Below, piece after piece: positions 35,129 through 45,138 of a stretch of 64,000 bases of DNA; positions within the stretch are counted from its first letter, which is position 1, and the number at the start of each line of letters is the position of its first letter. Source of the DNA: an uncultured Sphingobacteriales bacterium (GTDB lineage: Bacteria; Bacteroidota; Bacteroidia; Chitinophagales; Chitinophagaceae). Both the position numbers and the translations under genes were made by a program. The notes under the pieces were generated by a model that did not search any database, was not told the origin of the DNA, and saw only the letters and a list, made by a program, of their open reading frames with translations. Location of the stretch: positions 1 through 64,000 of the forward strand of contig CALKHN010000078.1 of assembly GCA_937991535.1 (NCBI GenBank). The letters run 5' to 3'.

Positions 35129-35392
35129 AGAGATTTAACGGGCACACAAATACAATTGGAATTATTACAAGTTAAGAATAAGCCTATGTGTACCTATGTG
35201 CCTATGATCCTATGTATCAAATACTATAGCCGGAGTTGTGAAAAACATTGAGTGTATTCAAATTGTCATCGGCTGTGATGAGAATAGCAATCCGCTACCA
35301 TGACATAAAAACACAAAGTCCTGATCTTCATACTATTGTTGTCCGGTAAAAGTAATAAAAGCCCTTACCAACCTGATTTTGCCTCACCCCAA

Positions 35393-35414
35393 CCCCTCTC
35401 CGCCCGGAGAGGGG
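35393..35414. repeat. REP-like perfect palindrome
   Basis: CCCCTCTCCG and CGGAGAGGGG pair perfectly with a two-base centre, inside the phrase CTCACCCCAACCCCTCTCCG. GC-rich palindromes of this kind recur in related genomes as extragenic repeats; no T run follows. Confidence 0.55.
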
Positions 35415-35502
35415 CTAAAATACGCTCCGGTATTGACTTTCATCTAACTTTTAAAAACTTTTCCCGGACAATCATATTTAATTTTCTTCACGCATTCGTG
35501 AC

Positions 35503-35531
35503 TTTGTGGCAAACTATTATTTATACCTTTA
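35503..35531 (+). promoter_or_regulatory. Candidate promoter of the DinB-family gene
   Basis: TTTG at 35503-35506 and TACCTTTA at 35524-35531 (one mismatch to TAnnTTTG) with a 17-base spacer, 34 bases before the start codon. Confidence 0.4.
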
Positions 35532-35565
35532 CCCATATTATATTCATCATTAAAAACACAATATC

Positions 35566-36075
35566 ATGCGTCCGCTTCCAACAGATTATGCCCCGTTTTA
35601 TGAAACCTATGTTTCGCTGGTAAAGAGTGATGATATTAAACAGGCATTTTCCGCATCTTTGGCTGACATGGAAAATTTTCTGCAATCTATACCCGAAAAC
35701 AAAAGTGATTACGCGTATGCTGAAAACAAATGGACGGTGAAGCAGGTATTGCAGCATAGCATAGATGCCGAAAGGGTTTTTGCTTACCGCGCCATGTGTA
35801 TTGCCCGTGGTGAAGAACAATCACTACCTTCTTTTGATGAAAACCAATACGCGGAAAACGCTGCTGTTGAGCACCGCTCATTAAATGGGCTGAAGGAAGA
35901 AATGCTCCTGCTGAGAAAGTCATCTGTTGCTTTGTTTGAAAACTTTACCGACAGCATGTTGCAGGCAAAAGGCATAGCCAGCAATAAATCCATTACTACA
36001 CTCAGCCTTGGTTATATCATCGTTGGCCACTGGCAGCATCATCAAAACATACTGGCTGAGCGGTATCTGGGATGA
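35566..36075 (+). CDS. DinB-like superfamily protein
   Basis: 169 residues of four-helix-bundle type. The metal-binding histidines of the DinB/YfiT fold are visible: one in VLQHSIDAERVFAYR and a pair in VGHWQHHQNIL. Members are often thiol (bacillithiol or similar)-dependent transferases or of unknown role. Cytoplasmic and stand-alone, with its own candidate promoter. Confidence 0.87.
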   Translation: MRPLPTDYAPFYETYVSLVKSDDIKQAFSASLADMENFLQSIPENKSDYAYAENKWTVKQVLQHSIDAERVFAYRAMCIARGEEQSLPSFDENQYAENAAVEHRSLNGLKEEMLLLRKSSVALFENFTDSMLQAKGIASNKSITTLSLGYIIVGHWQHHQNILAERYLG

Positions 36076-36260
36076 GTGGTAAAGTACTGCCCTAATACTG
36101 GTGTCTGCTATAGAAGCAGATGCTTATTCGTTCCATCCCCACGGGATTACCAGATCTGCTTATGGTATCTTACCGATATTATATCCCGGGATTTGTGGTA
36201 GTAAGCTCTAAATGATGGGTTGGCAATGGTGAATAGTGAACAGGCAATAGTCAATGATTT

Positions 36261-36350
36261 CCTTTCACTTCTCACGTTTCAATTCTCACGTTTCACTCAC
36301 CTCTCACCTTCACTTCTCACGTTTCACGCTTCTCACCTCTCACTTCTCAC
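36261..36350. repeat. Degenerate TCTCACGTTTCAC tandem repeats
   Basis: About ten imperfect units of CACTTCTCACGTTTCAC/CTCACCTCTCACTTC type fill the gap between the convergent DinB and OYE genes. The complement reads GTGAGAAGTGAAACG, similar to the repeats at 3.3 and 9.2 kb. Confidence 0.7.
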
Positions 36351-36370
36351 AATTGACCATTCACCACTGA

Positions 36371-37447
36371 CTACCGACCACTGCCCTTCGCTCTCCGGTA
36401 TTGCGCCGGCCATTCTATATCATCACCCAATTGCGCTGCCGCATGCATGGGAAAATACGGGTCGCGCAAAAATTCCCTGGCCATAACGATCAGATCGGCA
36501 TCCCCGTTTTGTAAGATGTTTTCAGCCTGCCGGGCAGCGGTGATCAATCCCACCGTTCCGGTTGGCATGCCCGTTTCTTTTCGTATGCGCGAAGCAAAGG
36601 GTGTTTGATAAGCCGGACCCACGGGTATTTGCACATGCGGTGCCAACCCGCCGCTGGAAACATCAATAAGATCAATTCCTCTTTCCTTTAAAACGGCCGA
36701 CAGCTTCACCGATTCCTCTGTATCCCACCCGCCTTCCGCCCAGTCGGTTGCCGAAATACGAACCCATAAAGGCAATGTTTTTGGCCATACGGTTTGTACA
36801 GACGCAATGATTTCCAATAAAAGACGAACGCGGTTTTCAAAGCTTCCGCCATATTCATCCGTGCGCTTATTGCTGAGTGGTGAAAGAAACTGGTGAATAA
36901 GATACCCGTGTGCCGCATGAAGCTCTACCAGGTTGAACCCCGCTTCCAGAGCTCTTTGAGCGGCCAACCTGAAATCAAGCATTATTTTTTGAATGCCTTC
37001 TTTATCCAGTGCAACAGGCATTCTTTCTCCATCATTATAAGCAATAGCGGAAGGCGCTACCGTTTGCCAGCCTCCTGTTTCTTCCGGCGGCACCTGCATA
37101 CCCCCCTTCCATGGAGAGCGTGTACTGGCCTTGCGTCCCGCATGGGCCAACTGGATACCGGCAACAGCATGCTGTGCCTTTATAAAGGAAGCGATTTGCT
37201 TCAGCTTATCAATATGATCATCTTTCCATATCCCCAGGTCATCGGCAGATATCCTTCCCCCGGGCGAAACCGCTGTAGCTTCGGCTATCACTACAGCCGC
37301 TCCGCCTACCGCCCTGCTGCCCAAGTGCACCAGGTGCCAATCGGTGGCAAAACCATCTTCCGATGAATACTGGCACATCGGCGAAACCACGAGCCGGTTT
37401 TTTAAAACGATGCTTTTACATGTATAGGAAGAGAACAGTGTGGACAT
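36371..37447 (-). CDS. NADH:flavin oxidoreductase, old yellow enzyme family (YqjM-like)
   Basis: 358 residues. FMN-barrel features in order: NRLVVSPMCQYSSEDG with the YqjM-type Cys, GIQLAHAGRKAS, the active-site His pair and Tyr in LVELHAAHGYLIHQFLSPL, then NKRTDEYGGSFENR. Arg and Gly residues that hold the FMN phosphate follow near MPTGTVGLI and DLIVMAREFLRDP. Enzymes of this type reduce activated alkenes such as enones using NADPH. Cytoplasmic; not obviously linked to neighbours. Confidence 0.94.
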   Translation of the reverse strand: MSTLFSSYTCKSIVLKNRLVVSPMCQYSSEDGFATDWHLVHLGSRAVGGAAVVIAEATAVSPGGRISADDLGIWKDDHIDKLKQIASFIKAQHAVAGIQLAHAGRKASTRSPWKGGMQVPPEETGGWQTVAPSAIAYNDGERMPVALDKEGIQKIMLDFRLAAQRALEAGFNLVELHAAHGYLIHQFLSPLSNKRTDEYGGSFENRVRLLLEIIASVQTVWPKTLPLWVRISATDWAEGGWDTEESVKLSAVLKERGIDLIDVSSGGLAPHVQIPVGPAYQTPFASRIRKETGMPTGTVGLITAARQAENILQNGDADLIVMAREFLRDPYFPMHAAAQLGDDIEWPAQYRRAKGSGR

Positions 37448-37544
37448 AATAAAAGTTTATTCAAAATAAGAAATACTGTAAAAATAAAGAACACTCCAGG
37501 TTAAACACGAACCTTGCTGAATAGAATAACAGGCACATATGAAG

Positions 37545-37918
37545 GCTGTATTCCAAATCGTCGCCGGATGGTGGATACGCCAACGGGGCGTCCGCCGTGG
37601 GCGGTGCCTGCCTGACCAGGTAGGCAGGTCTTTACTGCCCACATGAAACAAAACAATGCTACAATTATATATACGCTATTGGCAAGGAACTGAAAACGAT
37701 TAACGTTGATGAATAGATGCTTCCTACGTCAGCATGACAAACAGTGGTAAAGGGGTTGAGCTTTTGAGATAGTGCCCAACAGAAACCTACTACCTGTCAC
37801 CCTGAGGAAGGAAGGGTCTGAAGAACGACATTTGCAACCGACGGGAAGACTAAATTTTTCAGAAAGTTGTATATGGGCTTTTTTGCAGTCATACTGCCGG
37901 GCGAATTTGGAATGCAGC
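37545..37918. mobile_element. MITE-like element A, 374 bp
   Basis: Ends GCTGTATTCCAAAT and ATTTGGAATGCAGC are inverted repeats with one mismatch over 14 bases, flanked by an imperfect duplication (ACATATGAA left, ACACATGAA right). From about 37597 onward it is closely similar, in the same orientation, to element B at 49.3 kb. Inside are nested hairpins (GGGCGGTG with TTACTGCCC; CCTGCCT with AGGCAGG) and the block CTGTCACCCTGAGGAAGG. It encodes nothing, but the frame of the next gene runs open into it, which misleads gene finders. Confidence 0.7.
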
Positions 37919-37981
37919 ACACATGAATGTACAGGACAATTATTATATATCATTTGTTATCTTTCAGGGAAAGTACCTACC

Positions 37982-40741
37982 ATGCATTATAAAAAATTAT
38001 TCCTTTTGTACTGGTTGCTCATATGCACTGTAATCGTTAGGGCTAATTTTTCTCCGCACCATCTTAACTGCGAACATAAGATCAACCCGTATGGCATTGA
38101 AAATACAAAACCAGTATTGGGGTGGTGGATCAATACAACGGAAAGAGGCCTAACGCAATCCGCATGGCAAATCCTTGTTGCCACAAGTGCTGACAAACTT
38201 GATGAAAAAAAGGCTGACATGTGGAATTCCGGCCGCATAGCATCAGGCAGCAACAACAACAATGCCTATAGTGGCAAGCCACTGCAATCGGCCAGAAAAT
38301 ACTACTGGAAAGTAAGAATATGGGACGCAACCGCTACAGCATCCGCATGGAGTGAAGCCACCAGCTTTACCACCGGCATATTGGAGCAAAGGGAATGGGA
38401 TCCCGCTAAATGGATAGCATACGATATTTTACCCGACAGCATGAAAGTGATACCCGGCGTGCACGGCAACGGCAATGCGCTGGGCAGCAAAGCCATAGAG
38501 CGGGCTGTGGTTCCCTGTTTCAGAAAAGCATTTGTACTATCAAAACCAGTTAAAGAAGCATTTGTATTTATATCAGGGTTAGGCCAATATGAACTGCACC
38601 TCAACGGTAAAAAAGTAGGTGACGATTTTTTGGCGCCCGGCTGGACAAACTATGAAAAACGCTGCCTGTACAATACCTATGAAGTTACCGATCAGTTAAA
38701 GCAGGGACAAAATGCCATCGGCGCTATTGTTGGAACAGGCTTTTTTTACATCAACCGCGAAAGATACCGGAAACTGATCCGTGCCGAAGGATACCCCATG
38801 TTGCGCGCCAGGCTGGTTATACGGTTCACGGATGGCAGCACAAAAGAAATGGTAACCGATGAAAGCTGGAGATCGTCCCCCTCTCCCATTATATATACAA
38901 GCATATATGGTGGTGAAGATTATGATGCCAATAAGGAACAGGCGGGATGGGACAAACCCGGGTTTGCAGCCACAGGCTGGAAAAAAGTACGGATCGCAAA
39001 AGGCCCGGGCGGAGCAATGAGAACGCATGACGATTACCCGCTGAAAGTGATGGATAGTTTTTCCGTGAAAAAGAAAAGCGTTTTTACAGCTAAAAAAGTA
39101 CTTTATGATTTTGGGCAGAACGCTTCAGCCATCATAAGGCTAAAAGTAAAAGGCCATAAAGGAGACAGCTTACGCATTACACCTGCTGAACTATTGAATG
39201 ATGATGGCCTGCCCGAACAATCCGCTTCGGGGAAACCCTATTATTTTACCTATATATTAAAAGGCGGGGATGTGGAAACATGGGAACCGCGCTTTACCTA
39301 TTACGGCTTCCGCTATGCGCTCGTGGAATATTTCAGCACGTCACCTGCCCCGGAATGGATAGATGTAACGATGCTGCATACCCGCAACAGCTCACCTGCT
39401 GCCGGAAGCTTTACCTGTTCTGATTCGCTGTTCAATAATATTTACCGGCTTATTGACTGGTCCATAAAAAGCAATATGGCCAGCGTTGCTACCGATTGCC
39501 CCCACCGCGAAAAATTGGGCTGGCTCGAGCAAACCCACCTGGTAGGCGCTTCCATGCGCTATGCTTATGATATTCAGCATTTGTACAGCAAGATCATTGA
39601 CGATATGAAAGAAGCGCAACTGCCCAACGGGCTGGTTCCGGATATAGCCCCGGAATATGTTCCTTTTGAACGCGGCTTTCGTGATTCACCCGAATGGGGA
39701 AGCGCCGCAGTGATCATCCCCTGGTATATGTATTTGTGGTATGGCGACAAAGATGCGCTGGTAAAATCGTATGATATGATGAAACGCTATGTAACTTATT
39801 TAGGCACCAAAGCGGATAATCATATATTATCGTACGGATTGGGAGACTGGTTTGACCTTGGGCCAAAAGATCCGGGACCGTCGCAGCTTACGCCCCTTGC
39901 TTTAACCGCAACCGCCATTTATTATTACGACGCGGTAATACTCAGCAAAACCGCAGCCCTCTTTGGGAAAACTGAAGATGAAAAATTGTTCGCCGCGCTT
40001 TCAGAAAAAATTAAAAAAGCTTTTAATGATAAATTTTTTGATCAGCAAACGCAGGTATACGCCACCGGTAGTCAAACAGCCTATGCTATGCCTTTATTTA
40101 CCGGGCTGGTGGAAGAACAATACCGCGACAGGGTTTTTAATAACCTGGTAACATCTATCAACAACAGCAATAAGGCATTAACCGCCGGTGATGTGGGTTA
40201 CCGTTACTTAGTAAGAGCGCTGGAAGATGGGGGCGCCTCCCAACTGTTATACGAAATGAACAACAGGGATGATGTACCGGGTTACGGGTACCAGCTACGG
40301 CATGGGGCAACCGCTTTAACGGAATCCTGGCCCGCCCTGAGATATGTGTCCAACAATCACATGATGCTGGGCCATTTGATGGAATGGCTGTACAGTGGAT
40401 TAGGTGGTATCGGCCAGCAGGAAGATGACCGGGGCTACCGCGGCATTCGCATTGCCCCGCAAATGGTAGATGGTATAGATTCGGTGAGCGCTGCTTATAG
40501 TACTCCTAATGGTATCATTCAAACTGCATGGAAAAAAGAAGGAAAAAGTGTAACGCTAAAAGTGAGTATCCCTGCCAATACAACGGCTCAAATTGTTTTG
40601 CCTGCTTCCAATGCAGTCAACATCAAAGAAAACAACCAGCCGGTTACTCAAAACAAATGGATCACCGGTATACAACAGCAATCCGGGGAAGTTAGCTTTA
40701 CCATTCCTTCGGGAAATTATGTATTCACTATAGTGCCTTAA
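37982..40741 (+). CDS. Secreted alpha-L-rhamnosidase, GH78 family
   Basis: 919 residues from MHYKKLFLLYWLLICTVIVRA, a typical signal peptide. The frame is open 70 codons further upstream, but that part is the tail of a mobile element and so is not coding. Domain order is as in GH78: N-terminal beta domain (PYGIENTKPVLGWWI), a jelly-roll module (LGQYELHLNGKKVGDDFLAPGWTNYEKR), then the alpha/alpha barrel with TDCPHREKLGWLEQTHLVG, which holds the catalytic acidic residue, and a C-terminal beta sandwich. It removes terminal rhamnose from plant or bacterial glycans in the periplasm. The next gene starts 2 bases after its stop. Confidence 0.93.
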   Translation: MHYKKLFLLYWLLICTVIVRANFSPHHLNCEHKINPYGIENTKPVLGWWINTTERGLTQSAWQILVATSADKLDEKKADMWNSGRIASGSNNNNAYSGKPLQSARKYYWKVRIWDATATASAWSEATSFTTGILEQREWDPAKWIAYDILPDSMKVIPGVHGNGNALGSKAIERAVVPCFRKAFVLSKPVKEAFVFISGLGQYELHLNGKKVGDDFLAPGWTNYEKRCLYNTYEVTDQLKQGQNAIGAIVGTGFFYINRERYRKLIRAEGYPMLRARLVIRFTDGSTKEMVTDESWRSSPSPIIYTSIYGGEDYDANKEQAGWDKPGFAATGWKKVRIAKGPGGAMRTHDDYPLKVMDSFSVKKKSVFTAKKVLYDFGQNASAIIRLKVKGHKGDSLRITPAELLNDDGLPEQSASGKPYYFTYILKGGDVETWEPRFTYYGFRYALVEYFSTSPAPEWIDVTMLHTRNSSPAAGSFTCSDSLFNNIYRLIDWSIKSNMASVATDCPHREKLGWLEQTHLVGASMRYAYDIQHLYSKIIDDMKEAQLPNGLVPDIAPEYVPFERGFRDSPEWGSAAVIIPWYMYLWYGDKDALVKSYDMMKRYVTYLGTKADNHILSYGLGDWFDLGPKDPGPSQLTPLALTATAIYYYDAVILSKTAALFGKTEDEKLFAALSEKIKKAFNDKFFDQQTQVYATGSQTAYAMPLFTGLVEEQYRDRVFNNLVTSINNSNKALTAGDVGYRYLVRALEDGGASQLLYEMNNRDDVPGYGYQLRHGATALTESWPALRYVSNNHMMLGHLMEWLYSGLGGIGQQEDDRGYRGIRIAPQMVDGIDSVSAAYSTPNGIIQTAWKKEGKSVTLKVSIPANTTAQIVLPASNAVNIKENNQPVTQNKWITGIQQQSGEVSFTIPSGNYVFTIVP

Positions 40742-40743
40742 TC

Positions 40744-41832
40744 ATGAGCAATAAGATCATTATGCGTTTCTCTCTCTTCTGTATTTGCTTTGTACTGCTG
40801 AGTTGCGGAAACACAATTACAAGTCAAAAAGCCGTTTCGCAGGAAACGATGCAAAAAGTATATGAAGAAGTAAAAACACCTTTTAAGTATGGCATAGTCG
40901 TTACAGCGCCAGATTCTACAAAAATGGCCGACAGCCCGACCGTGTTCCGGCTGAACAACAAATGGTACATGACCTACATTATTTTTGACGGCACGGGTTA
41001 CGAAACCTGGATAGCGGAAAGTGATGACCTGTTGCAATGGGAAACGCGGGGCAAAATAATGTCCTTTACCGAAAACACATGGGACGCGAATCAAAAAGCG
41101 GGTTACCCGGCCCTGATAGATATTACATGGAATGGGAGTTACGCGCCCATGAAGTATAATGAACGCTACTGGATATCTTACCTCGGGGGCGCCGATAAAG
41201 GTTATGAAGCAGGCCGCCTGGGCGTGGGCATGGCGTATACAGACCATATAGCAGAAGCGAAGGAATTAGAAAGACTGCCGCAGCCTGTATTATCGGCTAT
41301 TGATGCTTCGGCAAAATGGTATGATAACAAAACGATCTTTAAAAGTTCCGTTATTCATGATGCGGATAAAAAAAGCGGTTATCCTTTCGTGATGTATTAC
41401 AATGCCGCAGGCGACAGCGCGGGTGCTAACGGCCATAGTTTTGAAAGCATTGCCATGGCTGTTTCGAACGACATGCAGCACTGGCAGCGCAAAGGCGACC
41501 GTCCCTTACTGTCGAAAGGAAGGGGCATTTGCGGGGATGCGCAAATTGTAAAAATGAAAGATCTGTATGTTATGTTTTACTTTGGGCACAACTGGAAAGA
41601 TGGCGACCCTTCCGCTTTTGACCGCTTTGCCTGTTCTTACGACCTGGTGCACTGGACAGAATGGGACGGACAGCACTTAATAGAACCTTCTGAACCTTAC
41701 GATAAACAATATGCGCACAAGCCCTGGGTAATAAAATGGGAAGGCACGGTATATCATTTTTACAATGCGGTGGGTGAAAAAGGAAGGGTGATCGCTTTGG
41801 CTACTTCTGAAGATTTGAGGGAAAAGGAATAA
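40744..41832 (+). CDS. Lipoprotein with five-bladed propeller glycosidase-like domain (GH43/GH130-like)
   Basis: 362 residues; a second Met at residue 7 (MRFSLFCICFVLLSCG) is an alternative start at 40762. The lipobox LLSCG puts the lipidated Cys near residue 21, so the protein is membrane-anchored. The rest shows propeller-type repeats: DSPTVFRLNNKWYMTYIIFD, ESDDLLQWETRGK, KAGYPALIDI, MAVSNDMQHWQRKGDRP and DLVHWTEWDGQHL. This is the pattern of GH43/GH130-like families acting on arabinose-, galactose- or mannose-containing chains. It is translationally adjacent to the GH78 gene, so the two likely act on the same rhamnose-containing glycan. No SusCD pair is in the window. Confidence 0.88.
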   Translation: MSNKIIMRFSLFCICFVLLSCGNTITSQKAVSQETMQKVYEEVKTPFKYGIVVTAPDSTKMADSPTVFRLNNKWYMTYIIFDGTGYETWIAESDDLLQWETRGKIMSFTENTWDANQKAGYPALIDITWNGSYAPMKYNERYWISYLGGADKGYEAGRLGVGMAYTDHIAEAKELERLPQPVLSAIDASAKWYDNKTIFKSSVIHDADKKSGYPFVMYYNAAGDSAGANGHSFESIAMAVSNDMQHWQRKGDRPLLSKGRGICGDAQIVKMKDLYVMFYFGHNWKDGDPSAFDRFACSYDLVHWTEWDGQHLIEPSEPYDKQYAHKPWVIKWEGTVYHFYNAVGEKGRVIALATSEDLREKE

Positions 41833-41895
41833 TGAATTCAAAGAACCAAAAGTGACGAAAGTATTCCGTCTGCTCACATTTTTGCCAACCTGCGT

Positions 41896-41905
41896 GTTAT
41901 GGGCA
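41896..41905. repeat. Left copy of an inverted motif around the NACHT gene
   Basis: GTTATGGGCA, preceded by CCTGCGT, lies about 125 bases past the NACHT stop codon. Its exact inverted copy is at 45139-45148 just upstream of the NACHT start. See the right-hand copy. Confidence 0.5.
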
Positions 41906-42030
41906 GGTACTAATAATTTTCACTAATTTGCATTGTTGATGTAGTAGAATTGTCCAAAAGTTTATATAGCTTATTGTCATACGAAATTTAAGTAGGGTTT
42001 GTAAATATATATTCCTGTATTTTGGAAATG

Positions 42031-45000
42031 TTATTGTTTAAATTCTTCTTTTATTTGGACGCCGAATTGTTGGGCATATTGTGAATAGCTTTCTGAAAAT
42101 CCAAATCCTCGGACTGATTCTTTAAATATTTCACGAATCTCCTTACTATCAAATTTTCGTCCTAATATAGTTCCCAAAAATATGCATGTAAACTTGTCAA
42201 ACTCACTAATTGGCTTGACGTATATTTCCTCAATTGTAGTTTTTATTTTACGAATTCTAGAAATTTTTTGCTTGGGTATTGTTGGGCGCAATAAATTATT
42301 CAAAGCCCATGAAGTGACTCTATGCAAATGATGTTCTGTAGGAATAATCCATAAATTGGTAAGTTGGATAACAAATCTTAATCTCAGTGCATCAGGGAAA
42401 ATACCTGATTCTCCAGACCAAACAATGCACCAACAAGCTGAAAAAATATAGTGTGGTTCGTTTGTTTTAAGCAAATCCAGTATTAATTTGAATATCTCTT
42501 CAGAAACAGAATTTTGAAAAGGGTTAATTTCTTTGGCTCTAGTCATGCTAAAAGCAAAAGACATCATTCCCAAAATTGCCATACATTTTTCTTCTTTGTC
42601 GGCCTTTTTTAATGCTGCTAGAATTTCGTTAGGTATTATTAATCTGTTTTCGTGATTTTTTAAATCATTTAAAAAAATATCGGCTAAAGTTGAGCCTAGA
42701 GCAGACGCATATTTATCTTCATATTTTTCAAAGAAACATTTTCTTACTGTGGTTCTGAAAACACCTCCAAACTTATTTTTAAGAATAATTTCTGTGCTTC
42801 CTCTGTGAGGAGTTGCGTAAGTATTTTTCGCATACCATTCTATTGCTTTTCTAAGTGTATCTGGATTAATTTGTACCTCATTTGCCAGGCAACTGCCCAG
42901 AAGTGATGAAGCAAACTTATCTTCTCGAGTTCGTTCTTTCCTGCTTTTTTCGGCTAAAGATTTTGATTCTAAGATTAAGTATTCTATTAATTCTTTTGAT
43001 TCTCTTTCTAAAAGCACTGCAGCTAATGGAATTACTTCCTTCCAACTCTCTTGGTTAATATTGGGTTTAATTATATCAACTACTTTGATTTCAATATCGG
43101 ATTGAGGAATGAATTTCTTTACTATCGCCTTTGCTGTTAGATACTCTTGGAAACTTAAATGTAAAAATTCGTAAACTGCAATGACACTGCCGGAATCAGT
43201 TCGCATATGACCGGCCATTATTAATAAACTGCTTCGTGACTCAACTCTCTTAATAAATTCAGAAGGATTCACATTTGTATATCCTAAGATTTCAGGCAAT
43301 TGTTTTCTAGCAGCAATTAGGCAGTTGTTAAGCTCGTCTGCGGTAATTGTTTGTTTCCCCTTTTTTGTCATCCAATATGCAACAAATGCTAGTTGGGGTT
43401 CAGCTTCTTCGATATCTAAAATTTCATGTCCTTCGACATTCCAAGTCACTAAAAGTAGCTTAATCATTTCCTGATATAAGACGCTTCTTTTTGTTGGAAG
43501 ATAACCAGCCCATCTTTTAACAAACAACAGAGTTGTAAGAAGTAAGGGGTTCTCAGCTAAAACTCTAATTCTTGTATCTTTTAAAATTAAATCGCTGAGT
43601 TTTTCTGCTTCTTTAAGAGTGTTTTCTGAATCATCAATAATTGCCTTATGCCATTTTAAACAAAGGTCTTCAATTTCAGTGGGAAGCAAATTCGACACTG
43701 TATAATTTTCGCAGTAGGATGCTAATGAACCAGCTACGGCTCGGAAACCTGCTTCTCTTGAAGTAACAATGATATTTAATGTTGGATAAGTTGCGATAAA
43801 AGTTCTCAGTTGATTTACAAATGCAATTCTGTTTTTGTCCTCAGAAATTTCATCTAATCCGTCAATTAATAATAATGCACTTCCATCCTGTAGAGCCTCT
43901 GAAACTAAAGTGAAAAAATTATCTGAACACGAATGGATTTCAGCTCTTGCTGGAATACCCTGAATAATGTCGGTGATACTTTGAGTTACCTTTTCACCTA
44001 GCTCTCTACATCTTAAGAAAATTGGGAACCATGTTTTTTCAGGTAGTTTATCATTAATTTGTTTTCTTCTATCAGGAAATGCATATGCAATCGCTATACG
44101 TTTTATAAGAGTTGATTTGCCGCCTCCAGGTTTGGCCAGAATTGCAAGACGTGATTTTTGGTTTAAAATTTCTCCAATCCCTTCTCTAAGAACTGGTTCA
44201 AGTTCTAGTTGGTTTTTCTTATTTCTAGTTCTATTTTGATTAAAATGCAGCGGGACAAAAATATTTTCCAATTTTACCTTTACTGAGCCCGCTTCTTTAT
44301 CAGTAGGGAGGCCTTCAAACTGAATATCACCCAATTCATTTTCGAGATAATTAAAATACTTTGTCTTTGTTTCAGCTAAATTGGTCCTTAATGTATCTGT
44401 AGAATTATCCCTGTTAATTAAAGATAATCCGGTAAATAGCTTATTATATGTTTTGTCTTTTAACATTATGCCTTCGGCTAGCTCCTTAATTAGGGGCTTC
44501 CCTTCTGCATGGACTAATGCGAAATGCGATGATTTCTGACCTTCAGAATCTGAATAGTAAAAAATCCAAATCCAGCCCTTATCATAAGCAAGTAAATCAA
44601 CATAATTTAAAAGGGTCAGACCCGAATTTAAATGTGCAAGAGAAGAAATTGCTTTTTCCTTTGAAACTAAAATTCTCCCACGTATTAATTCCTCAACTAT
44701 TTTTTCAGGCTTAATCAAAATAACTCTATTATTATCAGCCTCGTTTTCTTGTTCAATTGCCGTTTCTTTGAATCCGGATAATGAAATAAAATAGCCGACT
44801 GTGCTGTAGCCTTTTAATAACTTGTCTTTCTTTGTTTTCCTTTTTTCTGCATCTAGAACTCCCACAAATTTGTTAATGTCAGCACCTCCAATGATTTCTA
44901 TGTGAGCTTTACATTCAGCAATAGCTATTTTCAATTCAGTTCGATGAAATGCATTTAAATCAATTTCTCTTCCTGACTTATGAATATTAAGTCTTGGTTG

Positions 45001-45102
45001 GTCGTAACCCAAAGTGTGAAATAAATCTGACATTAAACGTCCAAATAAGTCACCCTTTTTGTTTGTATCTTTTTCAAGAATTTCAATGTTTCTTAATTTC
45101 AT
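42031..45102 (-). CDS. Restriction-nuclease-like/NACHT fusion protein, probable anti-phage NLR-like defence gene
   Basis: 1023 residues. The first 140 show an Mrr-like PD-(D/E)xK nuclease pattern: a helix with LFHTLGYDQ, then REIDLN (D48) and AECKAH (E63, K65). A NACHT-type STAND ATPase follows: Walker A AKPGGGKST (323-331), Walker B ALLLIDGLDEI (409-419), the sensor IIVTSRE (444-450) and the winged-helix motif FLHLSFQEYLTA (646-657). The last 360 residues are helical and without recognised repeats, probably the sensor. Such proteins are bacterial NLR relatives that sense phage and cut DNA. It is visibly richer in A+T than its neighbours, suggesting transfer. It appears to act as a single-gene system. 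Confidence 0.9.
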   Translation of the reverse strand: MKLRNIEILEKDTNKKGDLFGRLMSDLFHTLGYDQPRLNIHKSGREIDLNAFHRTELKIAIAECKAHIEIIGGADINKFVGVLDAEKRKTKKDKLLKGYSTVGYFISLSGFKETAIEQENEADNNRVILIKPEKIVEELIRGRILVSKEKAISSLAHLNSGLTLLNYVDLLAYDKGWIWIFYYSDSEGQKSSHFALVHAEGKPLIKELAEGIMLKDKTYNKLFTGLSLINRDNSTDTLRTNLAETKTKYFNYLENELGDIQFEGLPTDKEAGSVKVKLENIFVPLHFNQNRTRNKKNQLELEPVLREGIGEILNQKSRLAILAKPGGGKSTLIKRIAIAYAFPDRRKQINDKLPEKTWFPIFLRCRELGEKVTQSITDIIQGIPARAEIHSCSDNFFTLVSEALQDGSALLLIDGLDEISEDKNRIAFVNQLRTFIATYPTLNIIVTSREAGFRAVAGSLASYCENYTVSNLLPTEIEDLCLKWHKAIIDDSENTLKEAEKLSDLILKDTRIRVLAENPLLLTTLLFVKRWAGYLPTKRSVLYQEMIKLLLVTWNVEGHEILDIEEAEPQLAFVAYWMTKKGKQTITADELNNCLIAARKQLPEILGYTNVNPSEFIKRVESRSSLLIMAGHMRTDSGSVIAVYEFLHLSFQEYLTAKAIVKKFIPQSDIEIKVVDIIKPNINQESWKEVIPLAAVLLERESKELIEYLILESKSLAEKSRKERTREDKFASSLLGSCLANEVQINPDTLRKAIEWYAKNTYATPHRGSTEIILKNKFGGVFRTTVRKCFFEKYEDKYASALGSTLADIFLNDLKNHENRLIIPNEILAALKKADKEEKCMAILGMMSFAFSMTRAKEINPFQNSVSEEIFKLILDLLKTNEPHYIFSACWCIVWSGESGIFPDALRLRFVIQLTNLWIIPTEHHLHRVTSWALNNLLRPTIPKQKISRIRKIKTTIEEIYVKPISEFDKFTCIFLGTILGRKFDSKEIREIFKESVRGFGFSESYSQYAQQFGVQIKEEFKQ

Positions 45103-45138
45103 TTTTTCTTATTAAAGTTCGGAGTGCTCAAGATGCAT

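Larger units (their letters stand above)
35129..35565. other. 437-bp intergenic region
   Basis: Contains imprecise repeats (TGTGTACCTATGTGCCTATG around 35185-35215), the palindromic hairpin at 35393-35414 and the promoter of the DinB gene. No gene is supported; a 95-codon frame across its right half overlaps the DinB start and has poor composition. Confidence 0.55.

Noticed and set aside
35336..35623. 95-codon frame upstream of the DinB gene
   Set aside because: It runs through a palindromic repeat and a promoter and overlaps the DinB start; no family likeness.
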